NCBI RefSeq assembly: GCF_905475345.1
Contig: NC_066591.1
Span: 2,583,501-2,647,500, forward strand
Direction: 5' to 3'
DNA length: 64,000 nucleotides
Source of the DNA: Vespula vulgaris
Taxonomy: Eukaryota > Arthropoda > Insecta > Hymenoptera > Vespidae
This document shows, one piece after another, positions 33,521 through 43,955 of the stretch (positions within the stretch are counted from its first letter, which is position 1; the number at the start of each line of letters is the position of its first letter). The notes beneath the pieces were generated by a model. That model did not search any database. It was not told the origin of the DNA and worked only from the letters and a program-made list of their open reading frames with translations. Position numbers and translations under genes: made by a program.

Positions 33521-33800
33521 GCCGCTTACTCGCGCATATAACGTAACTTCTGCCCGGGCAATCTGACTCGAAATCACCGTTGGGTGAATTATCGCGGTAA
33601 CTGCGTGCCGTTCCCGGATTGCAGCAATTACCCTGGCCTGGGTAATTATCGAGGAGAAGGACTCGAGTGTTGTTTAATCTGTGATCTGCTGCTCGGGGTT
33701 CTTCGATTACGTCAGAGATCCCTAAAGGCAAAGCCTCTGGCCCGTTGTGGGGGTGGATCGAAAAGGGAAGGTGGTGGTGTTAGTGAAGGTGGACTCACTT
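33521..33800. other. Unique GC-balanced island
   Basis: Complex unique sequence with the 33626-33647 inverted repeat and repeated GGGTAATTA/GGTGAATTA-like words. Open on both strands, but nothing is recognised. Confidence 0.3.
33626..33647. repeat. 8-bp inverted repeat AATTACCC/GGGTAATT
   Basis: Perfect arms at 33626-33633 and 33640-33647 with a 6-nt loop. Confidence 0.8.
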
Positions 33801-34451
33801 TCTGATTTTAGTCGAACTAACTTCAGATCTAAACATTCGCCCACTCTTTTTTTCTATCTCTCTTTCTCTTTTTCTCAATCTATCCTTTTCTCTTGGAACT
33901 TATTCGTCCAGTTTGCCGGATCGTGAGCTCGTGATTTTCACGATTATTATTTCGTACGGCAAAGGCGGCCGGCCTATATCGGTCAACCGCAAATATCGAG
34001 CAGGAGGCCGGGTCGTCTTGGCCGTCTCGGCCTGGCGCAATTCCGTCCGTGTACACGGATTACCCAAGTTAAGGAGTTACGTGCCCGAAGCCGGCCTCTC
34101 TTTATTAAGTCGATCCCGGCGATCTAAAGGTCGCACCGGCATCGCCCGGCATCCCTTTCGTATCGTCTCTATCGCTTCTAATATAGGCATCGAATAATAA
34201 TGCGAAACCGTTTTCATCTTTCTCTCTTTCGCGGTAGATTTGCGATTTCGTCGCGGCAAACGGCCTCTTCACGAGCTAACCTCGTCGATACTTACGTTAT
34301 CTCGATCGAGATAAAATGATTCCTTTCTCGTGGAATCCTGAGATTCGTGAATACTTTACTCGGAAGCGAACCCGTGCCCGGGGAAGGTTATCAGCTTCGA
34401 GAGATCCACGAAGTCTCGAAAGGTATAGATCGTCCGAATTGACCAGGTCCA
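33801..34451. other. Unique sequence
   Basis: GC-rich at 33950-34170, containing GGCCGGCC at about 33967-33974. Open on + at 33913-34197 with no known domain. Confidence 0.35.
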
Positions 34452-34516
34452 ATATTATTATTATTATTATTATTATTTTTATTAGTTATTTATTCATTCA
34501 TTCATTCATTCATTCT
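34452..34516. repeat. (ATT)n and (ATTC)n microsatellites
   Basis: ATT at 34452-34478 and ATTC at 34490-34515. Confidence 0.9.
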
Positions 34517-35519
34517 TTTTTTATTATTATTATAACAATATGCGTACGAATGTAGGTGTGTGCGTGCGCATGCGAAAGTCAAAGAAGAAAGTGAAGTTAA
34601 AGAAAAAGTTGAATTTCAAATTGAATTTTCTATTTGAATTTTTGGTTTGCTCAGAAGTCAAAAATTTCCTCGCACATGTTCTATACCAATATTTTCTAAT
34701 TAATTAAAAGATTGGTTAATCGTTTCAAGCTGGATATTTTTCTTAGGAAAGTATAAAATTTCTGCTGAAATCTCGCTGACGTAAACCTCGACAACTATCG
34801 AAATAGCAAATTTCAGTTGGTCTAGCAACGTAGTCGGGCAAACTTTCATGGAAAGTATGATGGCTGCCTTCAAGAAACAAACGAGATGGATAAGTTTGTG
34901 AAACCTAATAAAATTAGAAATCTCTTGTACAATGCGATGACAAAATAGTTAGAAATAATAGACCGAGGATCGTATCAACAGATAAAAAAGACGAAAAAGA
35001 CTATCCGATACATACAAATGCCGTGAAAGAAGAGCAAGAAAAATCACGAAATACACGATTCTAGAAAATAACTCGGGAAACAAGAAACGGTATAAATAAC
35101 ATCATTCATTACAGGTAACCATTGCCGACGTAACAATAAAAACATAAAACTACAAACAAGTATACACGCGAACATCGAAAAAGCGTCAATTATAAAATGA
35201 TATGTGACTTGTTCGAAAATTTGTTATAGTCATAAATTCAAAAGGGTTGAGACATTCCGTGACGATAATGACAATAATAGCATATATGTAATGCTAATAA
35301 GAAAGACTATAAAAAAAAAAAAAATACAGATAATCGCCTCGTGAAGATATTAACGAAATTTTACGACATCTTGGATCTCTTGGACCAAAGAAAAAGAAGA
35401 CAAGAAATAAATGAGTAAAAATAAAAGGAACAAAAAGAAATGAACGAAAACAGATATATAAAAATGAGAGAAAAAAAAAGAAAATAAGGAAATCAACGTG
35501 GAAGTCGGAGAACGCGGAA
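34517..35519. other. Long AT-rich stretch without features
   Basis: About 1 kb of AT-rich DNA with stops in every frame. CATTACAGGTAAC at 35108-35120 is a weak adjoining acceptor/donor pair lacking a pyrimidine tract. A-rich at 35311-35325. Confidence 0.5.
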
Positions 35520-35760
35520 AATCGGTGGTCACGCTTGCGATATTCCACGGCAATTATATATCGCGGCCATGGTATAAATAAATGCCTTCGAAACTGGCCA
35601 GGTGTTGCTCCCCTCTAACGAGGAGCAACACGAGAAGGTGGCAGGAGCTCTCGGCTAAGGAGCCCGCTGCTGACCGGAGCAAGGCGGAGGCCCGTTGCCT
35701 AGCTGTTAAGCAGGGAGAAGGTAATTAAAGCGAATGTTAATTGCGTAATCGCTATAAAGC
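35520..35760. other. Unique GC-rich island with hairpin
   Basis: Complex CpG-containing DNA, including the 35602-35631 hairpin and a GC-rich 35640-35710 segment. It borders the GGTGC array. No coding frame. Confidence 0.35.
35602..35631. repeat. 10-bp perfect inverted repeat
   Basis: GTGTTGCTCC (35602-35611) and GGAGCAACAC (35622-35631) are exact reverse complements around a 10-nt loop that can itself shift pairing (CCTC/GAGG). The arms are non-repetitive sequence. Confidence 0.85.
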
Positions 35761-35856
35761 GGCATGGCGCGGCGTGGTGCGGTGCGGTGCGGCGGAGAAC
35801 GGTGCGGTGCGATGCAGTGCGGTGCGGTGCGGTGCGGTGCGGTGCGGTGCAGCGAT
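35761..35856. repeat. Pentanucleotide (GGTGC)n array
   Basis: About 19 five-base units in uninterrupted phase: degenerate at the left (GGCAT, GGCGC, GGCGT, GGCGG, AGAAC, GATGC, AGTGC) and six perfect GGTGC at the right. Phase retention through the degenerate units indicates an ageing array extended by slippage. It is unlike the AT- or GA-rich microsatellites elsewhere in the window. Confidence 0.95.
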
Positions 35857-36495
35857 GAAATTGCAAAGAACGCGAGCCGGCACGCGAGGTAGCCACGATC
35901 GAGCGATCAGCTGTTTTCCATTCTCATCGTGCCCAGTACTTCGACTCGTTTCCACGATTTACTCGATCGTGATAATAAGAAAAATCTCTTATTTATTATG
36001 CGCTGGACAGTTAGATGGTGTACGTATACAACAAATACAAAGTTATAGAAACAATCAAGATCGCGAGTCATAATAATAATATAATGTAAATATAAAAAAG
36101 TAATATTATAAGAGATCGATCTAAGATCTATATTGATAAGTATACCAACGAAATGTTATTATATCTGAACGTAGATATGTACGTATAATCTTACGAAATT
36201 AATTATTAAATGGAATACTTTATAAAATATATTATTCAAAGGGGCACCCAATTACCAAATAACTCTTTCCCAACGGTACTGTTTAAAACTCGTGATCGAT
36301 CTCGGTAAGTTTGTACTGCCGTTGACAGAATAGAGTTAATTGGCCGCTCGACTTGGAATCAGTACTGGCTGCTGGCACTATGTATCTCGCTTGTGAGTAG
36401 TCGCGGAAGGACGAGCGAGACACGCTTCATATGCTTCTAAGATCCTTCGGGCTTTTCCTCTCGTCATTCGAGACGATCGTCTTTACCAGGAGAAA
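35857..36495. other. Unique sequence
   Basis: AT-rich at 35960-36240, GC-balanced unique patch at 36280-36440 with a GGTAAGTTT donor-like word at 36304-36312 but no exon support. Confidence 0.4.
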
Positions 36496-36557
36496 GATTG
36501 AGAAAGAGAGAGAGAGAGAGAGAAAGAGAAAGAGAAAGAGAAAGAGAGAAAGAAAGA
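36496..36557. repeat. GA/GAAA tract
   Basis: GA repeats passing into AAAGAG hexamers. Confidence 0.85.
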
Positions 36558-36698
36558 ACCTGCGGCTGGCCGACGGGTGGGCTCAACGTGCAATCTTCCT
36601 TACATCCTCGCACGACTCCCGCGCAGAAACACGCGCGAAAGCGTGGCTCGCACCTACGCACTTACTCCAAAGTGATCATCTTCGTGTCTCTACCTTGC
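36558..36698. other. Unique sequence
   Basis: Nothing recognised. Confidence 0.35.
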
Positions 36699-36750
36699 AT
36701 ACATATGTATATATGTATGTGTTTATGCATGTGTGTGTGTGTGTGTATGC
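36699..36750. repeat. TATG/(TG)n tract
   Basis: TATGTATA followed by about 17 bp of TG. Confidence 0.85.
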
Positions 36751-36857
36751 CTCGGAAGCATTAAAGTCTCGACGTCATCCCTCTCGATCTTAGGGAATGG
36801 ACGAAGACAAGAAGAAAGAGAGAAAAACGGGAGTAGAACGTTGGATACGAAAAGAAG

Positions 36858-36973
36858 ATAGAAATAAAAGAAGAAAGAGAAAGAGAAAGAGAAAGAGAAA
36901 GAGAGAGAATGGCGAGCTCGAAGGTGGTGCCGTGGTGGCATGCCGGTGAGGAGAAGAGAAGAGAAGAGAAGAG
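36858..36973. repeat. Purine-rich tracts, (GAGAA)n
   Basis: AAAGAG repeats at 36865-36908 and GAGAA pentamers at 36950-36972, separated by about 40 bp unique DNA. Confidence 0.8.
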
Positions 36974-37903
36974 GCCGGGAGCTATGCGTGCTCCGCCCCG
37001 CCCACGCTTTCAGAGACCCAGGACTCAACTTGTCCACCTTCTTCTCGACGTACAGCCACCCACAAGAGTGCCCGAGCTCTGGCTAATCATCCAACACATC
37101 ACCACTTTGATCGTCTAACGTATTTTCTGCGTTTTATCCCTGCTACTATCATTATCCCGACGTGTTTTCGAATTAGCCATAGCTATGAATTATTATAATT
37201 TCAATTCTACCCTTTTTCTCCTCGAGTTTCGTTGGTATATATGAAAAAGAAATAAGAAAAGAGAAACAGAAGTACGAACGAATGTGATATCCAGGGAACA
37301 AGTTCAGTAACAGGTTATCAACATTTTGTAAGATCATTCTCTAGTTCCTTCTTTTTTCTTCCCCTTCCTTCTTCTCCCTTTTTTCTCTTCTTCTTTGAAT
37401 AAGCACAAGATTTAATATCGTGTGATTATACACTAACGGAATAAGATTGCCGTCGTATAATTCAAATATAGTTACGACATCTACAAGGGTAAAACTAGAT
37501 TTAGAAAGATAAAACGTCGAAAAATGAAACGTAGGTCGGTCCTCTCGAAATATCAACGACAACGACGCGTAGCAATTAACTTATTTGCGTTCCGCAGAGT
37601 CATAGTCGTAGATGAAAAGATAATATTGCTGGTCGAAGGTCGTGCTAAGCTAAGCTAAAGGAAGAGAGTAGTTCGAGCAGGTTGTAAACGCTGGTAAAAG
37701 AGTCCTTTTTGACTTGGACCGTACCCGTAGCAAGCCGGAGGCGCCATCTCCGGGAACGCTTATCCCAGGATCCTCGGTGTTGTTCCTCTTGGACCACGAA
37801 GCCGTGTCTCTCGCGCATTACCATAGCTCGCTCGTGCCTCCGAGGCCAAACGTAGTGGCGGGACGTAGCGAAGCGTGGCAAAGCTTGACTTCTCAACCCT
37901 TTC
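36974..37903. other. Unique sequence
   Basis: Pyrimidine-rich at 37340-37400, GC-balanced at 37700-37900. No recognisable gene. Confidence 0.4.
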
Positions 37904-37985
37904 GCTACTCTCTTTCTCTTTCTCTCTCTCTCTCTCTTTCTCTCTTTTTCTTTTTTTCTGTTTCTCTTACTCTTTCTCTCTTTAA
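37904..37985. repeat. CT-rich tract
   Basis: Interrupted CT/TTTC repeats. Confidence 0.85.
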
Positions 37986-38175
37986 TATTTCAAAAGTAAT
38001 AATACTATCTAGACATTTCGTTTAATACGAATTATCCTTTGATTTGTAGAAATAAAAGACTTTCGGTCAAATTACAAAAATGTATTAACTATGCGTGATA
38101 TTATTCGTATAAATTAATATCTTATTCGTTTGTTCGTAAATTTGTTCCATTTAATTTTTCGATCTAATTCAATGG

Positions 38176-38177
<2 letters not shown>
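37986..38177. other. Unique AT-rich sequence
   Basis: Nothing recognised. Confidence 0.4.
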
Positions 38178-38229
<52 letters not shown>

Positions 38230-38253
38230 GTACATACATACATACATACATAC

Positions 38254-38297
<44 letters not shown>
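38178..38297. repeat. (TA)n-(CATA)n-(TA)n symmetric compound array
   Basis: About 50 bp pure TA, about 28 bp of CATA/CGTA units, then about 38 bp pure TA. The two TA arms are mutually complementary, so the whole can extrude as a cruciform with the CATA block as loop. Confidence 0.95.
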
Positions 38298-38299
<2 letters not shown>

Positions 38300-38540
38300 A
38301 AAGAGGAAATATTTCATGACGGTACCAAGCGATAACGGAAAAGACAAGATTTGAGCTTCCTGACCACGGTAACGTAGGAAAACGCATAATGCAACACACA
38401 AAAGGTCTTTCTTTCTCTTGCTGAGTAAATATCGAACGTTAAGCGAAAGCTCGAGGGGGGTCGGACGCGTGGGAGTGTTTGGAAACACTGTTAAAACATT
38501 TGAGTGCCGGAGAAACGAGCAGTACCCATTGTACATGGGG
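38298..38540. other. Unique sequence
   Basis: Nothing recognised. Confidence 0.35.
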
Positions 38541-38666
38541 GACAAAACCAAGAGAAAGAGAAAGAGAGAAAAAGAGAGATTGTATGTGTACTTTCGTGGA
38601 CCTTTCCTGCAGCTTGCTTTTCTCTCTATATATATATATCTCACTCTCTCTCTCTCTCTCTTTCTC

Positions 38667-38706
<40 letters not shown>

Positions 38707-38780
38707 CGTCTTTTTGCTTGAGGCTGGAGCACCGAGTCACAGAGTGAAAAAGACAGAGAGAAAGAGAGAGGGAGAGTGCG
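38541..38780. repeat. GA, TA, CT and TGTC tracts around unique core
   Basis: AAAGAG at 38547-38580, TATATC at 38629-38640, (CT)n with (TGTC)5 at 38644-38707, and GA at 38754-38778. About 50 bp of unique sequence is embedded. Confidence 0.8.
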
Positions 38781-39179
38781 AAGGAGGGCAAAAAGAACGG
38801 CGGCGAGAACCCATTGTCTTTTAATCGTCGCCGTCCCCTACATCTACCACCAATGGGGAGTACAAAACCAGTGGCTTCGACTTCGCGGACGTCCGACAAA
38901 CGGTAACGCTCGAATAAAAGCCATGAAAGGTGGAATTGTAAATTACTACCCTTTTACTGAAAGGTCGCCGTATATTCAAAGACTGGTCAGAATTCTCTCG
39001 CGTTATCATTTGCGCTTTATAATAATTTGATTCTTTTCAATTAACGTGGTTTTGAGGAAATTTTATGAGAATTATTTAACGATGAAAGATATCTTTTTCA
39101 AAACATTAAATCAATTGTTCTTTTGTACGTCAATTTTATACTTTTATACAACGTGGATTAATAATATAAAACAAAAATT
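38781..39179. other. Unique sequence
   Basis: GC-balanced to 38950, AT-rich after. Nothing recognised. Confidence 0.4.
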
Positions 39180-39242
39180 ATATATATATAGGTATATATA
39201 CACATATATATACACACACACACACACATATATATATATATT
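39180..39242. repeat. TA/(CA)n compound microsatellite
   Basis: TATATA, then about 17 bp CA, then TATATA. Confidence 0.9.
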
Positions 39243-39749
39243 AAATCAACTGACATTTGTTAGTTTGATTCTTACGATTTTAACGTTAGAATAATATCAT
39301 TTTACATAATAATCCGAATTCACGTGCGATATTGGTATAGGTTAAGAAACGGATCGTGAGTACGAGTCGAGAAGATATCGAGAAGCATAGATTAATAAGG
39401 CTCCACGGAGTTCGTGCAGCTTTCATCCCCCGCGCCTCGGAAAACAATTTATACTGCTCGTCTCGACGGGTGGCGTATTGTCTCTGCGGTGCACCAAAGA
39501 ACGCCGGCACCGGCTCTCGTCCTGTTTCGACTCGGGAGGATACTTTTCGCTCTCGGTACCTCCCGTTTCCCAGAGACGTATGCGGATCAGCTTTTGGAAT
39601 TCGTGTCGGACGCCACGGGTGGCCGCCATTGGCTTCGTGCCCCTAATAATTACCGCACGGGGAACAAGGTCTTTATCGTGAGACGGCGCACGCTTCGAAC
39701 GCGATTCCTTCTTTCTCTTCTTCTTTTCTCTTCTTTTCTCTTTATCACC
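39243..39749. other. Unique GC-balanced region
   Basis: 39400-39690 is complex, CpG-rich and open on both strands (39356-39646 +, 39423-39836 -), but the translations overlap antisense and show no known domain. Confidence 0.3.
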
Positions 39750-39812
39750 TATATTTTCCCTCTCTCTCTCTCTCTTTCTCTTTATATATATGTATGTATG
39801 TATGTATGTGTG
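39750..39812. repeat. CT, TA and (TATG)n tracts
   Basis: CT for about 30 bp, then TATATATA, then four GTAT units. Confidence 0.85.
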
Positions 39813-39999
39813 CACATATATCTTCCTTTTTCTCATAAAAAATCTGTCGCGTGCACCAAAAGAAAGCGGTTCGCAATTTATGGCATATCTTCACGCGATC
39901 AAAAATCTCTCCTTGCGAGTTTATATTTTAATGTCGATACGCGAGAATTTATAGGAGAGGCCGATCATGATGATCTTATCTGTCGAATCTTCAACGTCA

Positions 40000-40090
40000 T
40001 TTTTCTTTCTTTCTTTCTTTTTTTTTGTTATTCTTCCTTTTTTCTGTTACTTGTATTTTTTGCTTGTGTTCTCTTTTCCTTTTTTTTCAG
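40000..40090 (+). other. Pyrimidine-rich tract ending in a splice-acceptor-like CAG
   Basis: A long T/C-rich stretch ends in TTCCTTTTTTTTCAG with AG at 40089-40090, a good match to a metazoan 3' splice site. One downstream frame stays open for 75 codons (40093-40317), but nothing in it is recognised and no donor or poly-A signal is clearly associated. Confidence 0.25.
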
Positions 40091-40150
40091 TACGTTCTTA
40101 TAGTTTTGAAATAAGAAAAAAAAATAATACGCTTTTATATGAGTGTCGCC

Positions 40151-40181
40151 GATTTTCGAAGGAAAATCATTTTCGAAAATC
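40151..40181. repeat. 10-bp perfect inverted repeat
   Basis: GATTTTCGAA (40151-40160) and TTCGAAAATC (40172-40181) pair perfectly around an 11-nt loop. Confidence 0.8.
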
Positions 40182-40437
40182 AATTCGCGTCGGCCCACTT
40201 CGTACCGTTCGCTTACGTTCGCTTAGTGATCGTATTTGCGTTTACTTTATCGTCCCATCGGAGCGAGCACTTCGCACGGGGATCCTCGACTTCTATTTCC
40301 GTGTTATTCATATGTAAACTCACGGAACCTCACGGTGGAAGCTAACGGCCCTCGAAAAAACAAATCTCTCGGCTGATTCGGGAAGCGAGAGCAGGCCAAC
40401 GTTGCTTTCGAAATCGAAATCAAAATCAACGCTTAGT
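40182..40437. other. Unique sequence
   Basis: Nothing beyond the open frame noted for the preceding acceptor-like site. Confidence 0.35.
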
Positions 40438-40479
40438 GTTTGGTCGTCTTCGGTCTTTGAAATGACCGAAAGACGAAAC
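40438..40479. repeat. Imperfect hairpin-forming inverted repeat
   Basis: CGTCTTCGGTC (about 40445-40455) pairs with GACCGAAAGACG (40464-40475) with one bulge, and GTTT/AAAC (40438-40441/40476-40479) extend the stem past a small internal loop. Loop of 8 nt. Confidence 0.7.
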
Positions 40480-40836
40480 ATCTTGACTACGTCCATCGTC
40501 AAATCGAATTTTTCAAGTATGTTTTTTCGAAAGCAGATTCGAAACATTGAGAAATGATAAAACCACATCGGACGATATAACAGAACTTTTATCGTCGAGA
40601 ATAATAAGACAACATTACATTCTCTTTTCTATTAAGATAAAAATGAAACTCACTGTATCAAATCAAAAATATATCGAGCTTAACGTTAAAGAAACAGTTA
40701 CTCTATTATCAAAAAATTTATTTCCTTCATACGTCTCTATTAATTTCAACAATAAAAGAGTTCCACTATAAATCGGTGGATTTTCGGAAGTGGATATATC
40801 CGAGTGCCAAGTCTCGTTCTTTCTCCGCTTAATAAC
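40480..40836. other. Unique AT-rich sequence
   Basis: Nothing recognised. Confidence 0.4.
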
Positions 40837-40872
40837 GAAGAAGAAGATGAAGAAAAGAAGAAGAAAAAGAGC

Positions 40873-40903
<31 letters not shown>

Positions 40904-40960
40904 AGAATAAAAAGAAAAAAAAGAAAAAAAGAAAAAGAAAGAGGAAATAAGAGGAAGAGG
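40837..40960. repeat. (GAA)n / A-rich purine tract
   Basis: About 120 bp almost entirely A and G. Confidence 0.9.
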
Positions 40961-41069
40961 TAGCAGTCCCGGTGGCACTCTAGAACGAGCGTATCTTTCG
41001 AAGGAGCTCGACCGTCTCGATCGCCTCTCGGTGGTCGATGCTCGATGTATGTATATACACGGAGAGAAA

Positions 41070-41156
41070 AAGATATAGGTAGATAGATATAAGGAGATAG
41101 AAAGAGAGAGAGAGAGAAAAGAGAGAAAAAGAGAAAGAGAGAGAGAAAGAGAGAAC
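41070..41156. repeat. GATA-like and (GA)n tract
   Basis: AGATAGATA near 41080-41090 followed by interrupted GA. Confidence 0.85.
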
Positions 41157-41939
41157 GTTGGGCCATGTATACACGTAATCCTTAGAGCGCGAGATCTCTC
41201 GAGGACTCTTCTACGGCGAGTCCATGGAAATGTTTACATTTGTCTCTTGTCTGGCAAGCTCGCGAGTCTCCAACTCGCACGTTTCACACAAAGAACGTTT
41301 TATAGTCTCTCTCTTGGCGTATAGAGAAGGTTGGGGGCTGGGGGTGAAGAGGTCGAGGGGCCAGGACAGGAAGAGAGTAGCCGAGGATGGACGCGAGGAA
41401 TTCCTCCCTCGTCACGGCGTGTCGCGGACGGCGACAAAACACCACAAAGGCAGCCTTGTTAATTACAGCCGCGCGTAACCGGCTCCATCTGCATCCGGAC
41501 GCGCAACCGGAGTAAAAGACGAAAGAGAGTTCAGTTGAGTTTTCTGAATATATCGCAAAAACGGACGCTCCTTTAATCGCTCGATCTTACGCTATGTTAG
41601 CTGTCCTCGTTAATTGCAATGATAGATAAACCCAATGAATTTATATGCGAATAAATGGCACGAAATTTTCATGATGTTTATCGTTATTTCCACCTAAGAA
41701 TTTACTACTCTTCTATTAATGAACATTGATTTTTTTTTTTTATATCGCAATACTCGAGTATCGCAGAACTCAACATTTTATTCGTCTTCGTAATGCTCAT
41801 TCGAATTTAAAGCAATTCATTATTCCTGCGATTAACGCAAGAAGATAATTCACTCTCGGGACTAACTAATACCACGTCGGTATTAATTATTTATTTCAAT
41901 TTTTATCAACTCGAAAATCCTCGTCTCCGAGACGACGAT
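41157..41939. other. Unique sequence
   Basis: GC-balanced at 41200-41520 (open 41224-41478 +, unrecognised), AT-rich after, T-run at 41731-41741. Confidence 0.4.
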
Positions 41940-42170
41940 CCTGTCGTAGAACGTCGCCATGCAAAACCAGTTTGGTTTCGCGCCGATGCCGCGAGTCTTT
42001 GTAATCTCGTACGGAGCATTACTTTACGTATTTTCAGAGTTATAAAAGCTCCCTATAGGCTGGCGCATGATTACCGTGGAAAGGCGTACCACCGATTAAA
42101 ATTCCATCCGCGAACGTTTAAACGACGAGCGTGCCTCGTTTATCTAGAGGAAAGACCGATACTTCGATAT
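41940..42170. other. Unique island with octamer-like and TATA-like words
   Basis: Complex CpG-containing DNA with ATGCAAAA (41959-41966, close to the POU octamer) and TATAAAAG (42041-42048). No initiator or downstream exon supports a promoter, so it is listed as a candidate regulatory element only. Confidence 0.3.
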
Positions 42171-42452
42171 ATTCCCACAGATCCTTGTAAACTGGAAATT
42201 GTACTCTTACATTGTGAGCTTTCGTTATCATGTTCTTTTTCTCTTTCTCTCTCACTCTCTTTCTCTCTTTCTCTCTCTTTTTTTCTATCGTATACACGAA
42301 CTAATTAATTGCGATAACGAAGAACGTTTAGATGCTTATCGATTTTGCGCGATACGATTTAACACTTTGTGCAAACGTTCACTCGAATTCGAAATATACT
42401 TAATACTTTTAATAGTTTGCAGAAAAAAGAAAGGAGAAAGTAAAAACACACA
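42171..42452. other. CT-rich tract and unique sequence
   Basis: CT/TTTC-rich at 42238-42286. Nothing else recognised. Confidence 0.5.
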
Positions 42453-42476
42453 CACACACATACATGTATGTGTGTG
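42453..42476. repeat. 24-bp perfect palindrome formed by (CA)n-(TG)n
   Basis: (CA)n turns through TACATGTA into (TG)n, making 24 self-complementary bases centred at 42464/42465. Confidence 0.9.
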
Positions 42477-42917
42477 ATCGTGTAGATTAAATATCATACG
42501 AATTAGATTCGATATCAAATATCTTCTATTTATTCTAAAGATTATAAAAATTGCAAACGTACGATATGTATCAAAATTAAATAAATAAATATATATATAT
42601 AATAGATAGATAAATAAATTATTTATACATGATAGCAATGTGCGTGCAAATGGTGCAAAAGATCTCCAATTGGCTGGTAACATGTTAACCTTACTTCGAA
42701 TACCTTATCCGATTCGTATTCTTATCTCTTTCCACGCGAGCGCACGCTCGTACCCTCGAACTATCAATTAATTACACCGAGTCCAAGCAGCGAAAGTTAC
42801 TTGCGAAGCTTCTTCCATTTACATTTACTCGACGACAATGTTCCCATCTTAATTACGATCGTATTTCGAGAGATCGAGGAATAAACATTAACCGATGGGG
42901 CATCGATCTCTGATCGA
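42477..42917. other. Unique AT-rich sequence
   Basis: AAAT/TATA patch at 42575-42620. A CGAGCGCACGCTCG hairpin word lies near 42737-42750. Confidence 0.4.
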
Positions 42918-43020
42918 GAGAAAGAGAGAGAGACAGAGACAGAGAATAAGAGAAAGAGATATATACACGCGAGTGCACACAACACACACACACACACACA
43001 CACATATACGCACAATACAC
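42918..43020. repeat. (GA)n and (CA)n tracts
   Basis: GA-rich at 42918-42960 and CA at 42978-43004. Confidence 0.85.
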
Positions 43021-43388
43021 AAGCTTTGGGTAGAAACGTTTTATTCCTGGATGCCGATCGTCACTCCTCTTTTGTTTATACTGGGTGGGACAGAAATACA
43101 AGAGTGTCGCTTGTAAGACGCGAAACATCTGCCTTGCGGAATCCACTCGCGTCCGTCCTTCCTCGGTCTCGACGAGTCTAGAGACTCTATTTTCGCGACT
43201 AGTCGCGCGATTACGCGAGTGATGGTCTGTGACAACCGCTTTCTCGGCAGACTTTGCTATAGGTAACGATCTTGACAGCGTCCATAGAGATGCTTCCTCG
43301 AATCCGGTCAGCGACTCGACCACCCATGTCCGACGAGTCATAAGGGTGGCACTTGACTATAAAAAAAGAAGAAAAAAGAAATGAATGG

Positions 43389-43389
<1 letters not shown>
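43021..43389. other. Unique GC-balanced sequence
   Basis: Complex unique DNA, open on the minus strand (42853-43341), unrecognised. Confidence 0.35.

Positions 43390-43450
<61 letters not shown>
43390..43450. repeat. (GA)n microsatellite, about 60 bp
   Basis: Uninterrupted GA, one of the longest in the window. Confidence 0.95.
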
Positions 43451-43458
<8 letters not shown>

Positions 43459-43910
43459 CGATTTTATTATACTCATCCATCAATTTGCATAGTCACAACT
43501 TTTCATATCCGCGTGTTAATGAAATATATCTATACGCCTAATTTTTTTTTTATTTTTTTTTCTTTTTCTTTATTTAAGTCCATCTATTTCAAATATGTAA
43601 GTCCACTCATATAGTCAGTCGTTAGTCGTTTAAATTAGATAAGTATTTTAATGAAAAAAAAAAAAATATATATATATAAAGAAAAAAGTTATTATCGTTC
43701 GTATGCACCTCGTAAAACGTAGATGTTTAACGAATCGGAAACGTATAACGTTCTCTCATCCAAGCATGCTCATTTATTTTTATACGTGAAAATGTTTTTC
43801 AATCGATAATTCGTCTAATAGCGCTCGATAGACTGTATTTATTTTCTGGTCGTCAACTGGTCATTCATTAATTATCCGTGAACGTCGATGAAATAAACAA
43901 CGCGGGCACA
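43451..43910. other. Unique AT-rich sequence
   Basis: T-rich at 43540-43575 and A/TA-rich at 43655-43685. Nothing recognised. Confidence 0.4.
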
Positions 43911-43955
43911 ATGTAAATTGCAAATGACGGGTGTAATGTGGATTATAAATGACGG
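43911..43955. repeat. Diverged 25-bp tandem duplication
   Basis: Two copies starting at 43911 and 43936 share ATGT, ATT and AAATGACGG blocks, about 16 of 20 aligned positions. Confidence 0.55.

Noticed and set aside
35108..35120. Second ratchet site CATTACAGGTAAC
   Set aside because: No pyrimidine tract and a poor donor.
38114..38899. 261-codon minus-strand frame
   Set aside because: Composed of Ile-Tyr runs from (TA)n, Arg-Glu/Ser-Leu runs from GA/CT and short unique pieces without similarity.
39414..40103. 229-codon + strand frame
   Set aside because: Overlaps antisense frames, passes through CT/TATG and T-rich repeats, and has no recognised domain.
42041..42075. TATA-box promoter (TATAAAAG)
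   Set aside because: No initiator at the right distance, no downstream exon, and TATA words are common in AT-rich DNA.
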